Shown in pieces: positions 44,597-55,881 of a DNA stretch of 64,000 nucleotides. The position numbers and the translations under genes are program-made. The notes under the pieces were generated by a model. The model was not told the DNA's origin, made no database searches, and saw nothing but the letters and a program-made list of their open reading frames with translations. Each line of letters starts with the position of its first letter. The stretch's first letter is position 1. Source of the DNA: Colletotrichum lupini (taxonomy: Eukaryota; Ascomycota; Sordariomycetes; Glomerellales; Glomerellaceae); contig NC_064680.1 of NCBI RefSeq assembly GCF_023278565.1, positions 4,526,001-4,590,000 of the forward strand, given 5' to 3'.

Positions 44597-47002
44597 TTAA
44601 AGATGCCAGGTTCCATGCCCCGTCGTGCACAAAGAGTTATACCGCCCTCCAACCCAGAGAACAATAAGGTGGAGTATCACGAGAATAACGCTTCCTCGTA
44701 AGCCCCAAGTCCAAGGCAATCCGTTGGACAGACGTCTCCCGGTTTCCCGCTCATATGGCGTTATCGGCCGCGTGCCGGCCCCGGCAAGCCCAAGATCAAG
44801 AGCAGCCAAAATCACCAATGGCGCCCCGACATTTGGGCTAACTACGTACGGCCAGCATGGGCGCGTCAGGCTGAGCATTTTGCTCAAAAAGAAGCCGAGA
44901 CGCACAACCGCCAGTAGAGGTCCAGCATTGTAGCGCACAACCTGACCTGCTCGCAATCGGCTAATCATGAGTTTGTGCCGCAAGGCTTCCAAAGGTGTAG
45001 CAGGGGGTGGCATCAGGAGCGGGGGCGAGCTCAGAGGTTCATCTTTTAGGGAATCCACACTTTCATCTCGCTCTGGTGTCGTGCGGATAAAGCTATCCTG
45101 GCTGCGTTGGGCCACCATTACCTGCGCTTGCGGTCGTAGTCTCGGGGAGCTAGAGTCCGACTGTCTTCGTAGACCTGCCGGTATGTCCGAAGTGGGAGAG
45201 CCGCTGTCTGCTGCCCGGCTAGGGATGTTGTACCCTTCCTGGGACGAGGAGAACCTCGACTGCTTCTGTGGATCTGCGACCAAGTCAGTTTGATAGATAG
45301 CGTCATCTCTAAAGAGTAATGAGCCACAAACCTGGCACGGGTGTGCTTGGCGGCATTGGAGAGTCTAGACTCTGTATCCGGCGTCCGTTGATTCCCATGG
45401 ACGGACTCGAACTCCTACCTCGAGGGACGCCGTCCATGGTCGACTCCGTTTTCATAGCTGATAAAACTTCGCTCGCGCTAGGCCGCTGCAACGGATCCAG
45501 AGCAAGGAGCTTCTTGAGAAGTTGGTACAACTTTGTCGGAAGATCTGGGCGTTCTCTGCGTTCGTCTTGGAAGCCTTGCCAATCTGTAATCTCCGCTCGT
45601 AACTCATCAATATCTTCGAGCTCTTCGTTGATGGTGTTGGCACTCCGGTATGGCAGACGACCGAAACACATAAAGTAGAGAATCATGCCAAGAGAGAAGA
45701 TGTCGGACTTTGTGGTGAAATTGCCGTAACGCCCGGTCGTCAAGTCTCTCCTCAATACCTCTGGCGCGCAGTAAGAGATGGTTCCGGTGGATCCAGTCGA
45801 CTTACGGACCATATTCTCAGATTGAACCTCGCCAAAGTCGCTGATCAGGCAGATTATGCCGCTACCCTCTCGATGCAGGAGACAGTTACTTGGCTTCAGG
45901 TCCCGATGAATGTAATTGGCAGCATGAAGGTATGCCAGTCCAGAGGTGATGTCTTTGAAGAGCGAGTAAATCTCCTCAAATGACAGCAATCTCTGCGAGG
46001 CGAACTGGTCGCGGGGCAATTCAAGCTGGCCTTTTGATTTCCGTCGCATCTGAGCTTTGAGCTGTTCCTTGGTCGTTTCCTTGGGTTGGTCCCCGATGAT
46101 GTAGTTGAGCAGGTCACCACCATTACAGTATTGCTGTAGAATGAAAGCGCATGCCACGCTGGGACCGAAGCGTGTCAACTTGACGTCCTCGAGCCAGACA
46201 TGACGGTAAGAGACCAAGTTTGGGTGAGAGAGCTTTGCGAGCAGCTCGACTTCGATGAGAACTGACAGGTTCAGGGTCAGCGTTTAGGACTGAACAAGAG
46301 TCGCACATGCATCCGTACCTTTTTCCAACCATGCGTGATCGTCGCCTACAGGCACGCGCTTACACGCAAAGTGACCTATCCATCATCAGTATCTCTGCCA
46401 GACAGTCGATTGCTCGGGCTCCATACCAAGTTGACAACCATCAATTTCGTGGCGGACGAGCAGCACCACGCCCTTGCCGCCACGCCCGAGCTCCTTCTCC
46501 TCAATGAAGAAGGTTTTGAAATAATTCGGACTAAAAGCATCGCGGCGGATGCGGCTGCCCTCCTGGACAGAAGGTGTACTAGAAACGAACTCGGCGTCTT
46601 CGGCTTCCTCGATTACGGCAGCCTGCGGGTGGGGTAAGCTTGGTTGCACAATGCGACGAATCGGGCTGGGCGGGGGATGATGGTCGGCGCGAGAGTCGTG
46701 GCCGCCGGCACGGAGCATGCGAAAGTAATTCGGGTCGACAAAGGAATCATGGTGGCGGGCGCTGTCGAATTGACGTTCGGGGGAGGATGATCGCAAAGGC
46801 TGGCGGCATGTCGGGCATTCGGACAGGCCACGGATCTCGAGTCTCTGGGAGGACGGGTCACGGACTACTATAGCGTTGCGGTGCCGCCTAGAGGAAAGCA
46901 CTGTCAGCAAGATGCATTATCTGACCAAGAGGAAGCAAAATGAGGGTAGACCAACAGGACGATTTCGCGACCTTCGCGCGGGTGGTATGGGATCAGCGAC
47001 AT
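44597..47002 (-). CDS. iks1: Serine/threonine protein kinase, IKS1-like, with C-terminal membrane segments
   Basis: The secure exons are about 46888-46427, 46375-46319, 46261-45332 and 45273-44597. A first exon starts at 47002 (MSLIPYHPREGREIVL). Its join to exon 2 is not clean: the natural 64-nt intron is one base out of phase, and only a 38-nt intron with donor GTCAGA keeps frame. The N-terminal region has CPTCRQPL. The kinase domain shows LGRGGKGVV, ACKRV, HRDLKPSN, DFG and APEV. The long C-terminal part ends with hydrophobic segments (GAPLVILAALDLGLAG, SVILVILHLIVLWVG), as in yeast Iks1. It should phosphorylate proteins at a membrane; substrates are unknown. Confidence 0.85.
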
Positions 47003-47377
47003 GGCCGGTCGATCTTGGTATGCTACACTGGGGTCGTCGGACCGACAGAAAGTTCTAGATCATGGCCCAAAAGAGGGCAGCTGCGATGCTTGTTTGTTCG
47101 CCAGGCTGAGAAGTCGCTTCGGCCAGGTGTCTTGTGACAGGTAAGCGGCATGGACTGCGAAGGTCGGCGTAGGCGTGTCGGAGGGAGTCGCGATGTTAGG
47201 TGAAGCTTCAAGGAGCTACAAAGGCAAGGCGAAGCTCCTGAGTGAGTCAAGACAAGGTGGTGGTCTAGCTGTCCAGGTGAGGATTCCTACTGCGTAGGTG
47301 AGATAAGGTGAGAAAGGTTGTTTTGTTGACATTGAATGACCTCACACTGTCTATGGAGCCACCCAGATACCCCACGT

Positions 47378-47413
47378 GCCCCGCTCCGGAGCGTTCGAAC
47401 CGCTCTGCGGGGC
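47378..47413. repeat. GC-rich inverted repeat (hairpin)
   Basis: GCCCCGC at 47378-47384 pairs with GCGGGGC at 47407-47413. Inside it, GAGCG at 47389-47393 pairs with CGCTC at 47401-47405 around a TTCGAAC loop. It is not part of a tRNA: no acceptor, D or anticodon arm fits around it. Confidence 0.75.
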
Positions 47414-47432
47414 GCCCATGACTGCCGGGCCA

Positions 47433-47500
47433 GAGGAACCCACACTGTGCCACAGCCACAGCCACAGAGGAACCCACACTGTGCCACAGCCACAGCCACA
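47433..47500. repeat. 34-bp direct tandem duplication
   Basis: Two adjacent copies of a 34-bp unit beginning GAGGAACCCACACTGTGCC, each ending in short CCACAG repeats. Confidence 0.88.
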
Positions 47501-48443
47501 GAGCATCCAAGTAACTAAGCAATCACCCTTCACCAACCCTTTCAGTAACCAACTCACCTTCATGTTTGCCATTGCTAAAACATGATCATGTTCCTGTTTG
47601 CTACACGAAACCATGGAAGTGGTCAAACATTTGATGATTTACAGTTTCAGCTAGGTGTCATGCGATTGACTTTTGCAAGACAGCAATGTCACGATGATAT
47701 TGCGCTGAGCTTATTCAGCTTCTTTAAGTTGTCAGACAAACACACGATATCTGCAATGATGAGGTAGATGAGTCCTCTATACGTATCTGAGATCTCGCAA
47801 TGCAAGATGAGATGTTTGTCTGCAGCTTCTACTTGAGACATGCCAAGCTGTCATGAGAAGTATCTGTATCCCTCCCGAAGACAAGGCGACCCTCTGCCGG
47901 AGTTATATCCAGCTCACCATGTCTTCCCACATAGTCCCTAGGGATCGTTTTCAAAATGCACTACTAATTCTCTTTCTAAAACCTCGAGACTTGTGTCACA
48001 ACCCGTTGTTGTATCAACTTATCAAGGGCCTCAGGACTTCGTCTACTAGTGAGCTTCTCCCCCCTGCCCAGTTAACGACGATCCTCTCCAGCTCCATCAC
48101 CACCAACCCCCGGCACCGTGGTGAATTGACCAGGGCAGTCTCCGTCGCGGTTACACTTGCTGGGCCAGCTCGGGCCCGTCACCAGGGGTTTGAAACAAAT
48201 AGAGCCTACCTACGGCTACGGATACAGCTATGGGACCACCGCGGCATATTCGCAACGGGGCGGCACGGAATTCGTATTAAATCGCACCAACGAACCCTTC
48301 ACCGCGACTCAAAACATCCCCAACCTGGCAACCCCCCTCAACCCCCGGCTCAACCTTGCCCGTCGTCCACTTCCAGGCTCTGCGCAACGGCAGTGTCTCT
48401 TCACCGCCGTGCTCGATTCCCGACAACGGAAAGGAAAGCGTGG

Positions 48444-48608
48444 ATGTGTCAACGCAAGGTCTTCATCCACCACCGTTGTGGCCACAAGATCACCGAGCTC
48501 CTTGAGCAGTGCGAGACGTTCGAGTGTCCCGGCATTACGCAAAAACCCGTCATCAGCAACCGCTATACCTGCATTGTGCGGACTTGTATGTGGTACGGCC
48601 AGTTTTGA
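48444..48608 (+). CDS. Small Cys/His-rich protein, 54 aa
   Basis: A single short exon from ATG at 48444, MCQRKVFIHHRCGHK, to the stop after RTCMWYGQF. It has six Cys (residues near 2, 12, 25, 30, 45 and 50) plus the cluster HHRCGH, which looks like a small metal-binding fold. There is no signal peptide. I recall other fungal mini-proteins that start MCQ and contain an H-x-CGH segment, but I cannot name a function. The frame stays open for about 200 codons upstream, so an upstream start or exon cannot be excluded. Confidence 0.5.
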   Translation: MCQRKVFIHHRCGHKITELLEQCETFECPGITQKPVISNRYTCIVRTCMWYGQF

Positions 48609-49393
48609 AATGAACTGTTGTGAGAGAGTGAGTGAGACGGGAAGAGAAAATACCAGAGAGTTGGGGAGCATCTCCTGTGTAAGTGGACTGCTTCACTATA
48701 TCCTGCGATATGAGCCAAAAAACGACAGGTTTCTCACAATCACGTCGACTAGTTCCAACCTTCGCATCCAGCTCGTGCAATTAGATAGAACAGCATCACA
48801 AAGCCTCATCAGCCCAACATTATACTTCTACTTAATTCCAGCTACTAAAAGTCAACCCCTACCTCAACGTCCAATCCGAGTCCCATCTGTGCCTTGCATT
48901 AGCGACGTGCATCTCTAGTAGCTTCTTTTCAACACTAAAGCGATCCATCGCGCAAGTTTGTCTGATGGTCTAGGTAAAAAACGGCAGCTCAACATCGGTT
49001 AGACATTAAAAAGGCCTGCCTCGTCGCTTCAAATGACCGATTGGAGGTGAATGAGAGGCATCATCTATTCACAATTTTGAGCAATGTTGATAGTTTAAAC
49101 CAATCAAACTCCGAAAAGAGAGAGTGCTCTCTTCCCGATGGGTATCATATATGTCCAGTTCTGCCTAGCTCCTATGGTATTTAACCCCTTCCCGGCTTTT
49201 CAATCACCTGAACACTCCTTTGCGCCCTCAAGATACAAGAAACACACTGTACAAACTGAAGAACCAATCGTAAAATCAAAAGGTATCAGAAACGCCACCA
49301 ATCAAGTGATGTAGACGGCCAACGTGCCCACACGCCAAGTGGGAAAAGGCCACCTCGCCGATGAGAGACACATCGTTCACGAGCGAAAAAGCC
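48609..49393. other. Convergent intergenic region
   Basis: About 0.8 kb, AT-richer than the genes around it. It holds the 3' flanks of the 54-aa gene and the 370-aa gene; nothing else is supported. Confidence 0.5.
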
Positions 49394-50576
49394 CTAGTGA
49401 ATATCGCGATCATGCAAAATCTGCCACTTGCGATGATACAAATTAATATGCGCTCTCAAGGCGTCCGCCGACTCGTAGTTATCCGTCGTCCCCGTCGGCA
49501 CACATAAACAGCACGCAAACATGTTCCTGTCCGAGTGCGACTTGGCCAGGAACCGGCTCGACATACGGAAGCCGTCCTTGAGAACAATGTAGTCCTTGTT
49601 GCCGGGCAGCAGCGGGTTCCATCGGTACCCGCACTTGCACCGCTTCGGCGCGTCGGGGATCGGCTTGGAGAGGTCGACCTGGAGCGTCATGGCCTCTGGG
49701 CAGAACATGCTGAAGACGCTGACTTTGGGGCGGAGGAAGGCAGAGGCGGTAGTGCTGGTCGTGTCTGCTTCCGAGGGCGCGAAGATGGAGACGGCGTCGC
49801 TGGCGATGGCTTTTGGTGTTGGCGGTGTTGGTGGAGGCGAGGGCGGTTCTGATTGGAAGGGTGCCTGGTCGGTGCTGATGGTCATGGTCATCGACATGTC
49901 GTCGTCTTCCTCCTCCTCTTCATCTTCGTCGTCGTCATCTTCGTCTTGAGAGATGATGCTGTGGTTGTTGGTTGACGAGCTACTCGAGTATTGCGAGATG
50001 GGCCTCGTATGCCGCGAGCGGGGCTTTGAGATGGGAAGGTGCTCGGGGATGTCTGGGCGTCCGGCGGCGAGACGGTGATACAAGGCACCGAGGGCCTGGA
50101 CTGAGGCGATTCTGACAGACTCGGATGTCTGTATGATATCTGAGATGTTGAGAATGCCGGTCAAGCTCGAGTCAGAAGAGACCCTGCGTAGGTGAGAAAC
50201 CCGACTACTGAGGTTGAACAGCTGGTTGGAAAGCATATCCCGGCATGGTGCTGTTGAAGCTGTTAGCGTGGCTGCAGACAGATGGAAACGGGTTGCGACG
50301 TCGATGGGGTGGAAACTCACTATCGCCGGTAGAGAAGTCGGTTCCAATAAGAACAGTCGCAATGTCATAAGTCTCCTCGATCTGATTCCTCGCAAGCTCC
50401 AACGAGATGCTCAAAGCGCATGTAATGACATCCCTTCGAATACCGGATTCTGATGATTTCCGACAGTAGTGGTTTCCAAGTGTGCGTTTCCTCTTCCATT
50501 GGGTGTAATGCTCGGTGCCCTCGGCGTATAACTCTTTGAGAGACGACACAGCCTCATCGACTGTAGTTGCCTCCAT
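49394..50576 (-). CDS. Uncharacterised fungal protein with C-terminal Cys/His module, 370 aa
   Basis: Exons 50576-50321 and 50250-49394 join over a 70-nt phase-1 intron. The N-terminal 170 residues are helical (VDEAVSSLKELYAEGTEHY, SISLELARNQIEETYDIATVLIG, VQALGALYHRLAAGRP). An acidic run of about 20 Asp/Glu and a Pro-rich stretch follow. The last 90 residues contain CKCGYRWNP, GNKDYIVLKDGFRMSSRFLAKSH, FACCLCVPTG and a final AHINLYHRKW, which together could hold zinc (Cys-x-Cys, CCxC, HxxxxxH). I do not recognise the family. The composition suggests a nuclear protein, perhaps a DNA or chromatin binder, as inference. Confidence 0.75.
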
Positions 50577-53256
50577 TGTTGACCTGTCACTTTGATGGCA
50601 TGATGGACTGGCGCCGAGAGTAGGTAGGATTTACGTGAAGGAACTAACTTAGTGTTGAAGGGAGTGGAAGTGACGAGAGGGAGAGAGAGGATCGTCTGGG
50701 AGGGAAGGGATTAAGAACGGCAGCCAGCGGAAACCGGATCGGGAAAAGCAATGTTGGCGGGTGGCCGGCAATCAGCTGAATGGATGACTAGGGCAAGCTG
50801 AAGCCTGAAGCCTGAAGCCTAAAGGAAGGGAGGACGGGTGAGTTTTGAGACCGGTGGGAAATGGCAAACAGAGTGCTTGTCGGCAGATGGGGGGAACACG
50901 ACTCAGAACAAGCTTCAAAGCGAGACAACAGATCGAGGAGTGGGTTACCAACAGGTTGGGGCCAAACGGGCGTGCGTGTGTGTCTGTTGATGAAGTGGGT
51001 TTTCTGGTTTCTTTGATGCATTGACTCTCGAAGTATTCATAGGCAAGGAAGGTATGGAGACCGGATACATCATACAGCGTACGGAGTTGGTAGGGAACAA
51101 GAGTCTAGAGGGTGTGCTCGGGCTTCTTGGATCGACAGGAAAGCCAGGGAGGAAATGGGGGGGAGATAGATCGGGCGTGGAGCTACGGACACTAGAGCAG
51201 AGCAGATGGGCGGGCAAACTTTTTGAGCCAATGTGGCGTTGGCGGGCGTTGAGTTTGTGGACGCCAGGACGCCAATCTCACGACTCGAGGTGCAAGTCGT
51301 CCGAACGGGCGCACGGGAACTCGAGGGGGGCGGGTAGCCGACATGACATGAGGCATGGGACGGCGTTGGCGACCTAGGCGTACGGAGTACTGCGTAGAAG
51401 ACGGAGTAGACGGGGGGGTTCAATGGGCATGGTCCATGGGCAAGGGACATGCAATGCCTGTCAAGTCGAGTTTGGCCAGAGAGTCATGTGCGACGATCTT
51501 TTGGATGTGATTCTCGTCTCATCCCGCCGTCAGCCGGCGGATGGTGTGCATGCTGACGATGCTGCTGCAGCTGAGGTTTGGTTTGGTTTCCTTGGGGTCC
51601 TTCTTCTGGGGGTTGGTACTTGTTTTGGGGGTCGCAAATGAACGGAGAAAGAATCGAGAAGGGTGAGAGAGTGTTTGCTTTTGCTCGGAAGGGACCGGTA
51701 GAGTTTTCCATGTTGGCAGCTCGCTAATGAGTAAAACATACGGTCAAGTGAGTACTCCGTACTGTTAGTAAGAATAGGTAAAACAAGAGGAAATACCCCC
51801 GGGACGACTTGCTGTGCCAGGAACAGAGATGGCCAGGATGAATGCAGGGCAAGGCAGGCTGGGGCCATGGGAGCATGGGACCAGCCCAAAGTCGCCAAAG
51901 AAAAGTCGCTTCTATTCGTTGGGATAATACTATGCCACCGTATTGAAGGCGAGGCGAGTCGAGGCGAACCGGAGGATCCCACGCGTGCGGTTCCAATTGG
52001 CAATCCGTTGCTGTTGGTGCTGCTGCTGTTGCTGTGCCTGCCGGTGACTTCAAACAAACCACCCAATCCTTGATTCCGTGATGACAAGGTTAAGGTAAAT
52101 GTGACAAGACAGAGAGAGAGAGAGAGAGAGAGACTGAGAGTTGGGAGTTTCGTCCGAATGACGACGACGTGACCGGGGTCCCGCCCATCCCGCAAAAAAG
52201 TCAAGAGTTCAGACGTGTCATTCGCGTCAAAGAAAGATGGGCTCAGATGGCGCCGATGGCACCTTGGGGATCCAATGCGACCGCGCCGTCTGTGCTCAAG
52301 CTCACGCCGCACTTTGCACCATAATGAATGATGGCACATGGATCCTGACACCCATCAATCTATCAAACGATCAGCAACCTTGCACCTTGTCCGGTTCGCA
52401 GAAACTCGACGGGAAATCCACGGCCAGTCCGGTTCAGTCCGATACAGTTCTGTCTGCTGTCTGGTAATGTCCCTGTCATCATTGACTGTTGACTGTCCTG
52501 AGGCAATATAGAGACACGAAAGAGAGTGATTGAGTGGGAAATGAGTCCATTGAAGAAAGGCTGAAGAGGAAATTAGCGTGCTGACTGGGCGGGCGCTACG
52601 CTTCCAAACTCCTACCTCAGTTCGGAGTACTTAGGTACTTACTAAAGGTAGAGCAGCCTCTAGGTACGTACTCGCCTAACGCCGTCCACCGTCGGTCCAT
52701 CCGGCGAGCCGGCCCCGAGCTGTGGGCCCCGCGTCCTCGGTCTCCCGACATGGCGATTGGCCCACCACCGTAAGCCATCGCTAAAAGGTACTTTTGGACA
52801 GGTATCTCAGCCAAAGGGTCTCTACCTTAGCCTCTCGAGGCTTCCATTGGATCCTCCGCTGCGATCCTTCATCCTCTAAGCCGTCAACTCATTATCATCC
52901 AAGCCGCAAAGACAACCCGAGACAGGCACACGCTCCACGTCACATGCTAGCCCTTCAACATCACTGTCGTCCCGTCCGCATCGGACCGCCAAGCATCGTG
53001 GCACTTGTCCCCTAAAGCTGCTTAAAGACAGCTAGCGTCCGGCTTGAGGCTTCCGCTGCCACGACCACCGCCGCCGCTCATTCACACAAGTGTACCTCCT
53101 ACGTTCCTGGGCAAGCCACGTCTAGCCTACCTACATCCGGTCTACACAGTCTTATCAGCTCAGCTCAGCTCCACGCTTTCACATGGCCAAGCCTAAAAGC
53201 AAACAACGTGGCCTGACTAACATGCTTGGAGATCCGGAATAGTAAATCATCGCACA
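50577..53256. other. Long intergenic region between divergent genes
   Basis: About 2.7 kb without a supported gene. It carries a GA dinucleotide microsatellite (52111-52133), a GAAGCCT heptamer repeated about three times near 50800, and three copies of CGGAGTACT or its complement at 51383, 51751 and 52623. It should contain the promoters of the 370-aa gene and the AflR-like gene. Confidence 0.5.
52111..52133. repeat. AG dinucleotide microsatellite
   Basis: About eleven AG repeats, intergenic. Confidence 0.85.
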
Positions 53257-54336
53257 ATGCCGCCTACTCGTACTCGTCAAACCCGTCAGAGCTGCGACCG
53301 GTGCCACGCCCACAAACTGCGTTGTCCAAAACAGCCTGGCAACGCCATTTGCAGCCGTTGCTCCAAGGCCGGAGCCGCATGCGTGTATAGCCCCGTGGGC
53401 ACGCTGCCGGCCTACCAGGACTTGGCTGCAGGACTGGGTGATGATGCCCTGCCCCTGTCAAACGGTGCGACGGACTTGGACTGGGGCAACTTTTCTTTCG
53501 ATGAGATCCTGGGCTTTTCGTCTGTTCAGCCTTGCGATTCAGCGTCATCTCGCCCTGATCAAGCACCACTAACACAAGCTCCGGCTAACCCTCGATCCCA
53601 ATGCTTTGAAGAGCTTTCTTCTATTACGGCCACTCTAGATAGAGCCACGAGGGGCCTTCCCCCTATTGACAAGTTCCACGTCCCTGGCCCCGATTCCAAA
53701 AACTACTGTCTCGAGATATCCCAACAGTACAGTCACAAAGAGTCTCTCGAGCTCCTACTGGCCGAGACCCAAAAGCTGGTCGATGTATATCCCATAGCCG
53801 TACAATATGCTCTGGAACAGCACCCAAGCCCCGACTGCAGTGTGCCAAACTGCATACACACCTACAACTCCATCACCAGTCTCCCAGACGAGCCCTTTGC
53901 AAACTCGGCGCAGCTGACATCAAAGATCGACTATCCGCTACTAAACCTCCTTCTCTGCTGCCATTACCGATGTGCCGATGTCATGGAACTCGTCCTCTGC
54001 CACGTCCAGCTGTGTCTCAGGTTCCTCGCCGCGGCCATGCAGCAGGATGTCCAGCCTCACGAGTTTGACGTTCCAGAGCTCAAAATTGGCTCATTCACTC
54101 CGTCACGGCGATCGTCGCCTTCCATCATCATGGCGATTCTGGTCGATCTCCAGTCCTCCCTGGCCAGTTGTGTCCCGCGACTCAGCTCAGCGCTGAATGA
54201 GAGGGAAGGGGACTGTGGCAAGGAAGGTCGCATACTTTTGCTTCAATGCGAGCTACTTGCAGAGAGAGCAGATTCCATTGTAGACCGTCTGAAGAAGCTG
54301 AGAGATACTCTCGGCAATGCAGGGCTTCTTGCGTAG
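53257..54336 (+). CDS. Zn2Cys6 transcription factor, AflR-like, 359 aa
   Basis: A single exon. The zinc cluster near the N-terminus is CDRCHAHKLRC, a loop, then CSRCSKAGAAC (residues 13-42), preceded by the Arg-rich RTRQTRQS. The remainder is AflR-like in layout: a Ser/Asp-rich middle, the conserved PNCIHTYNS region, then a helical stretch with LLNLLLCCHYRCADVMELVL as in PF08493-type regulators, and a C-terminal helix ending RLKKLRDTLGN. Such regulators usually control nearby gene clusters. Here the nearest same-strand neighbours are AA9 and GH79 wall-degrading enzymes rather than secondary-metabolite genes. Regulation of those genes is inferred from position only. Confidence 0.87.
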   Translation: MPPTRTRQTRQSCDRCHAHKLRCPKQPGNAICSRCSKAGAACVYSPVGTLPAYQDLAAGLGDDALPLSNGATDLDWGNFSFDEILGFSSVQPCDSASSRPDQAPLTQAPANPRSQCFEELSSITATLDRATRGLPPIDKFHVPGPDSKNYCLEISQQYSHKESLELLLAETQKLVDVYPIAVQYALEQHPSPDCSVPNCIHTYNSITSLPDEPFANSAQLTSKIDYPLLNLLLCCHYRCADVMELVLCHVQLCLRFLAAAMQQDVQPHEFDVPELKIGSFTPSRRSSPSIIMAILVDLQSSLASCVPRLSSALNEREGDCGKEGRILLLQCELLAERADSIVDRLKKLRDTLGNAGLLA

Positions 54337-54986
54337 AGTCTATCGCGGCCAAGCGGGCATTAGTGTGTCCAACGACGTGAAGGTTTCACATTGGCCGCTT
54401 CTTATTGAAACCGAACATTAACACCAATCATATTGATAGGATGTTGAAGCTATTGGTCTAAGAGAAAGCATATACCCTTTCCCCGGGTCATCTTCCGTTC
54501 GTGCGTCGGCAGTTCTGGCGATGGCATGGATATCCCTCCATGAAAAGCATCACAACCCCTCCTCCTTAAACTTATCAATACCTCAAACACATATCACAGG
54601 TGACCTTAAGTTGATGCAAACCATGGAAAAATATCATTGTTGTATATGCCGAGATGCATGGTCATATAGAAGTTGCTGTTCACTGGTTGATTGACTTTAT
54701 CCGCCGGGTGTTTTATCAACGGTAGGTCAGCTTCCTTAAAGCGTTGCGTTGAAAGACTCTGGTTAATAACCACGATGAATGCAGCAGATGACCTCTATCT
54801 CAATGCCGAGCCGCTTCATTGTCTTGTTCAGTCCCTCGCGTATAAGACTTCGTTTTCTAGGAGTCATCCATCTTGTTTCTGGGGAATGGTTATCAATCAA
54901 ACTTCCAGTATTTCTCTCATCTACAACGAGGGTTTGCGATAGTCTAAGCCATATTGCAGAGTCAACAATTAACTCCAACTTTCACG
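54337..54986. other. Promoter region of the AA9 gene
   Basis: About 0.65 kb. CCCCGG (complement of CCGGGG) near 54481 and CTGGGG near 54880 match the CreA consensus SYGGRG, though this pattern is frequent. No gene is seen. Confidence 0.4.
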
Positions 54987-55881
54987 ATGAAATTCTCTGC
55001 AGCTGTTCTGGTACTGGCGTCTCTGGCATCGGCTCATTGTGCGTAGAATAGAACCTAACCTCATGTCAAAATCTTTGGACAGAACTAACAAATATCAGAC
55101 GTCTTCCCTTCTGTCACCTACAATGGCAAGACTACGAACGACTGGGAAGTCGTTCGCAAAACAACAAACTTCCAGTCCAACGGGCCCGTCACAGACGTTA
55201 CTAGCTCGCAAATGACATGCTACCAGCTCGCGCCCGGCAACGAGGGAGCCACGGTTCTCGACGTCACAGCTGGCTCGACCATTGGTTCGTCTAATCTTCC
55301 TTACACTATACAAAACACACAGTCTCTACAAATCCTAACACCAGATGAACCAGGGTACAACGCCAAAGCGTCCATCTCCCACCCCGGACCCATCAACTTC
55401 TACATGGCCAAGGCGCCCTCCGGCACAAGCATCACAAACTGGGACGGCTCCGGCAAGAACTGGTTCAAGATCTACAGCGACGGCCCCACTGTCACCTCGG
55501 GCGGCCTAACGTGGCCGACAAACGGTATGACAAGAATCCTCTCTCTTACAATGACTCTTGTCCAGGAGGGATTTTATGCTGATGCCACCATTTCAAGGCA
55601 AGGCAACAGTCAACGTCCAGATCCCAAAGTGCATCGAGAACGGCGACTACTTCCTCCGCGTCGAGCACATCGCCCTCCACAGCGCCAGCAGCGTCGGAGG
55701 CGCCCAGCTGTACATCTCGTGCGCCCAGCTCCGCGTCACGGGCGGCACGGGCACGTACAAGCCGAACCTCATGTCGTTCCCCGGCGCCTACAGCCCCAAT
55801 GATCCCGGCTTGGTTGTAAATATTTACTACCCTGTGCCGACCAACTACAAAGCTCCTGGGGGTGACGCTTTGACTTGCTGA
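54987..55881 (+). CDS. AA9 lytic polysaccharide monooxygenase, secreted, 233 aa
   Basis: Exons 54987-55038, 55099-55284, 55345-55524 and 55598-55881 give 233 aa. The signal peptide MKFSAAVLVLASLASA ends just before His, so the mature protein begins HYVFPSVTYNG, as needed for the copper histidine brace. The second copper His is in ASISHPGPINFYMA. The axial Tyr and nearby Gln lie in HIALHSAS...GAQLYISCAQL. Four Cys, including the one in the final DALTC, suit the fold. The enzyme cleaves cellulose or related beta-glucans by copper-dependent oxidation outside the cell. It has no CBM1. A three-intron gene of this size is typical of the family. Confidence 0.93.

Larger units (their letters stand above)
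47003..48443. other. Intergenic region with hairpin and tandem duplication
   Basis: About 1.4 kb between the kinase start and the 54-aa gene. It contains a GC-rich hairpin (47378-47413) and a 34-bp tandem duplication (47433-47500). Otherwise I see no gene; the frame open before 48444 lacks coding character. Confidence 0.5.

Noticed and set aside
47853..48443. Upstream in-frame extension of the 54-aa Cys/His protein
   Set aside because: Reads as noncoding-type composition and is overlapped by another long frame; the short start MCQRK is more convincing, though not certain.
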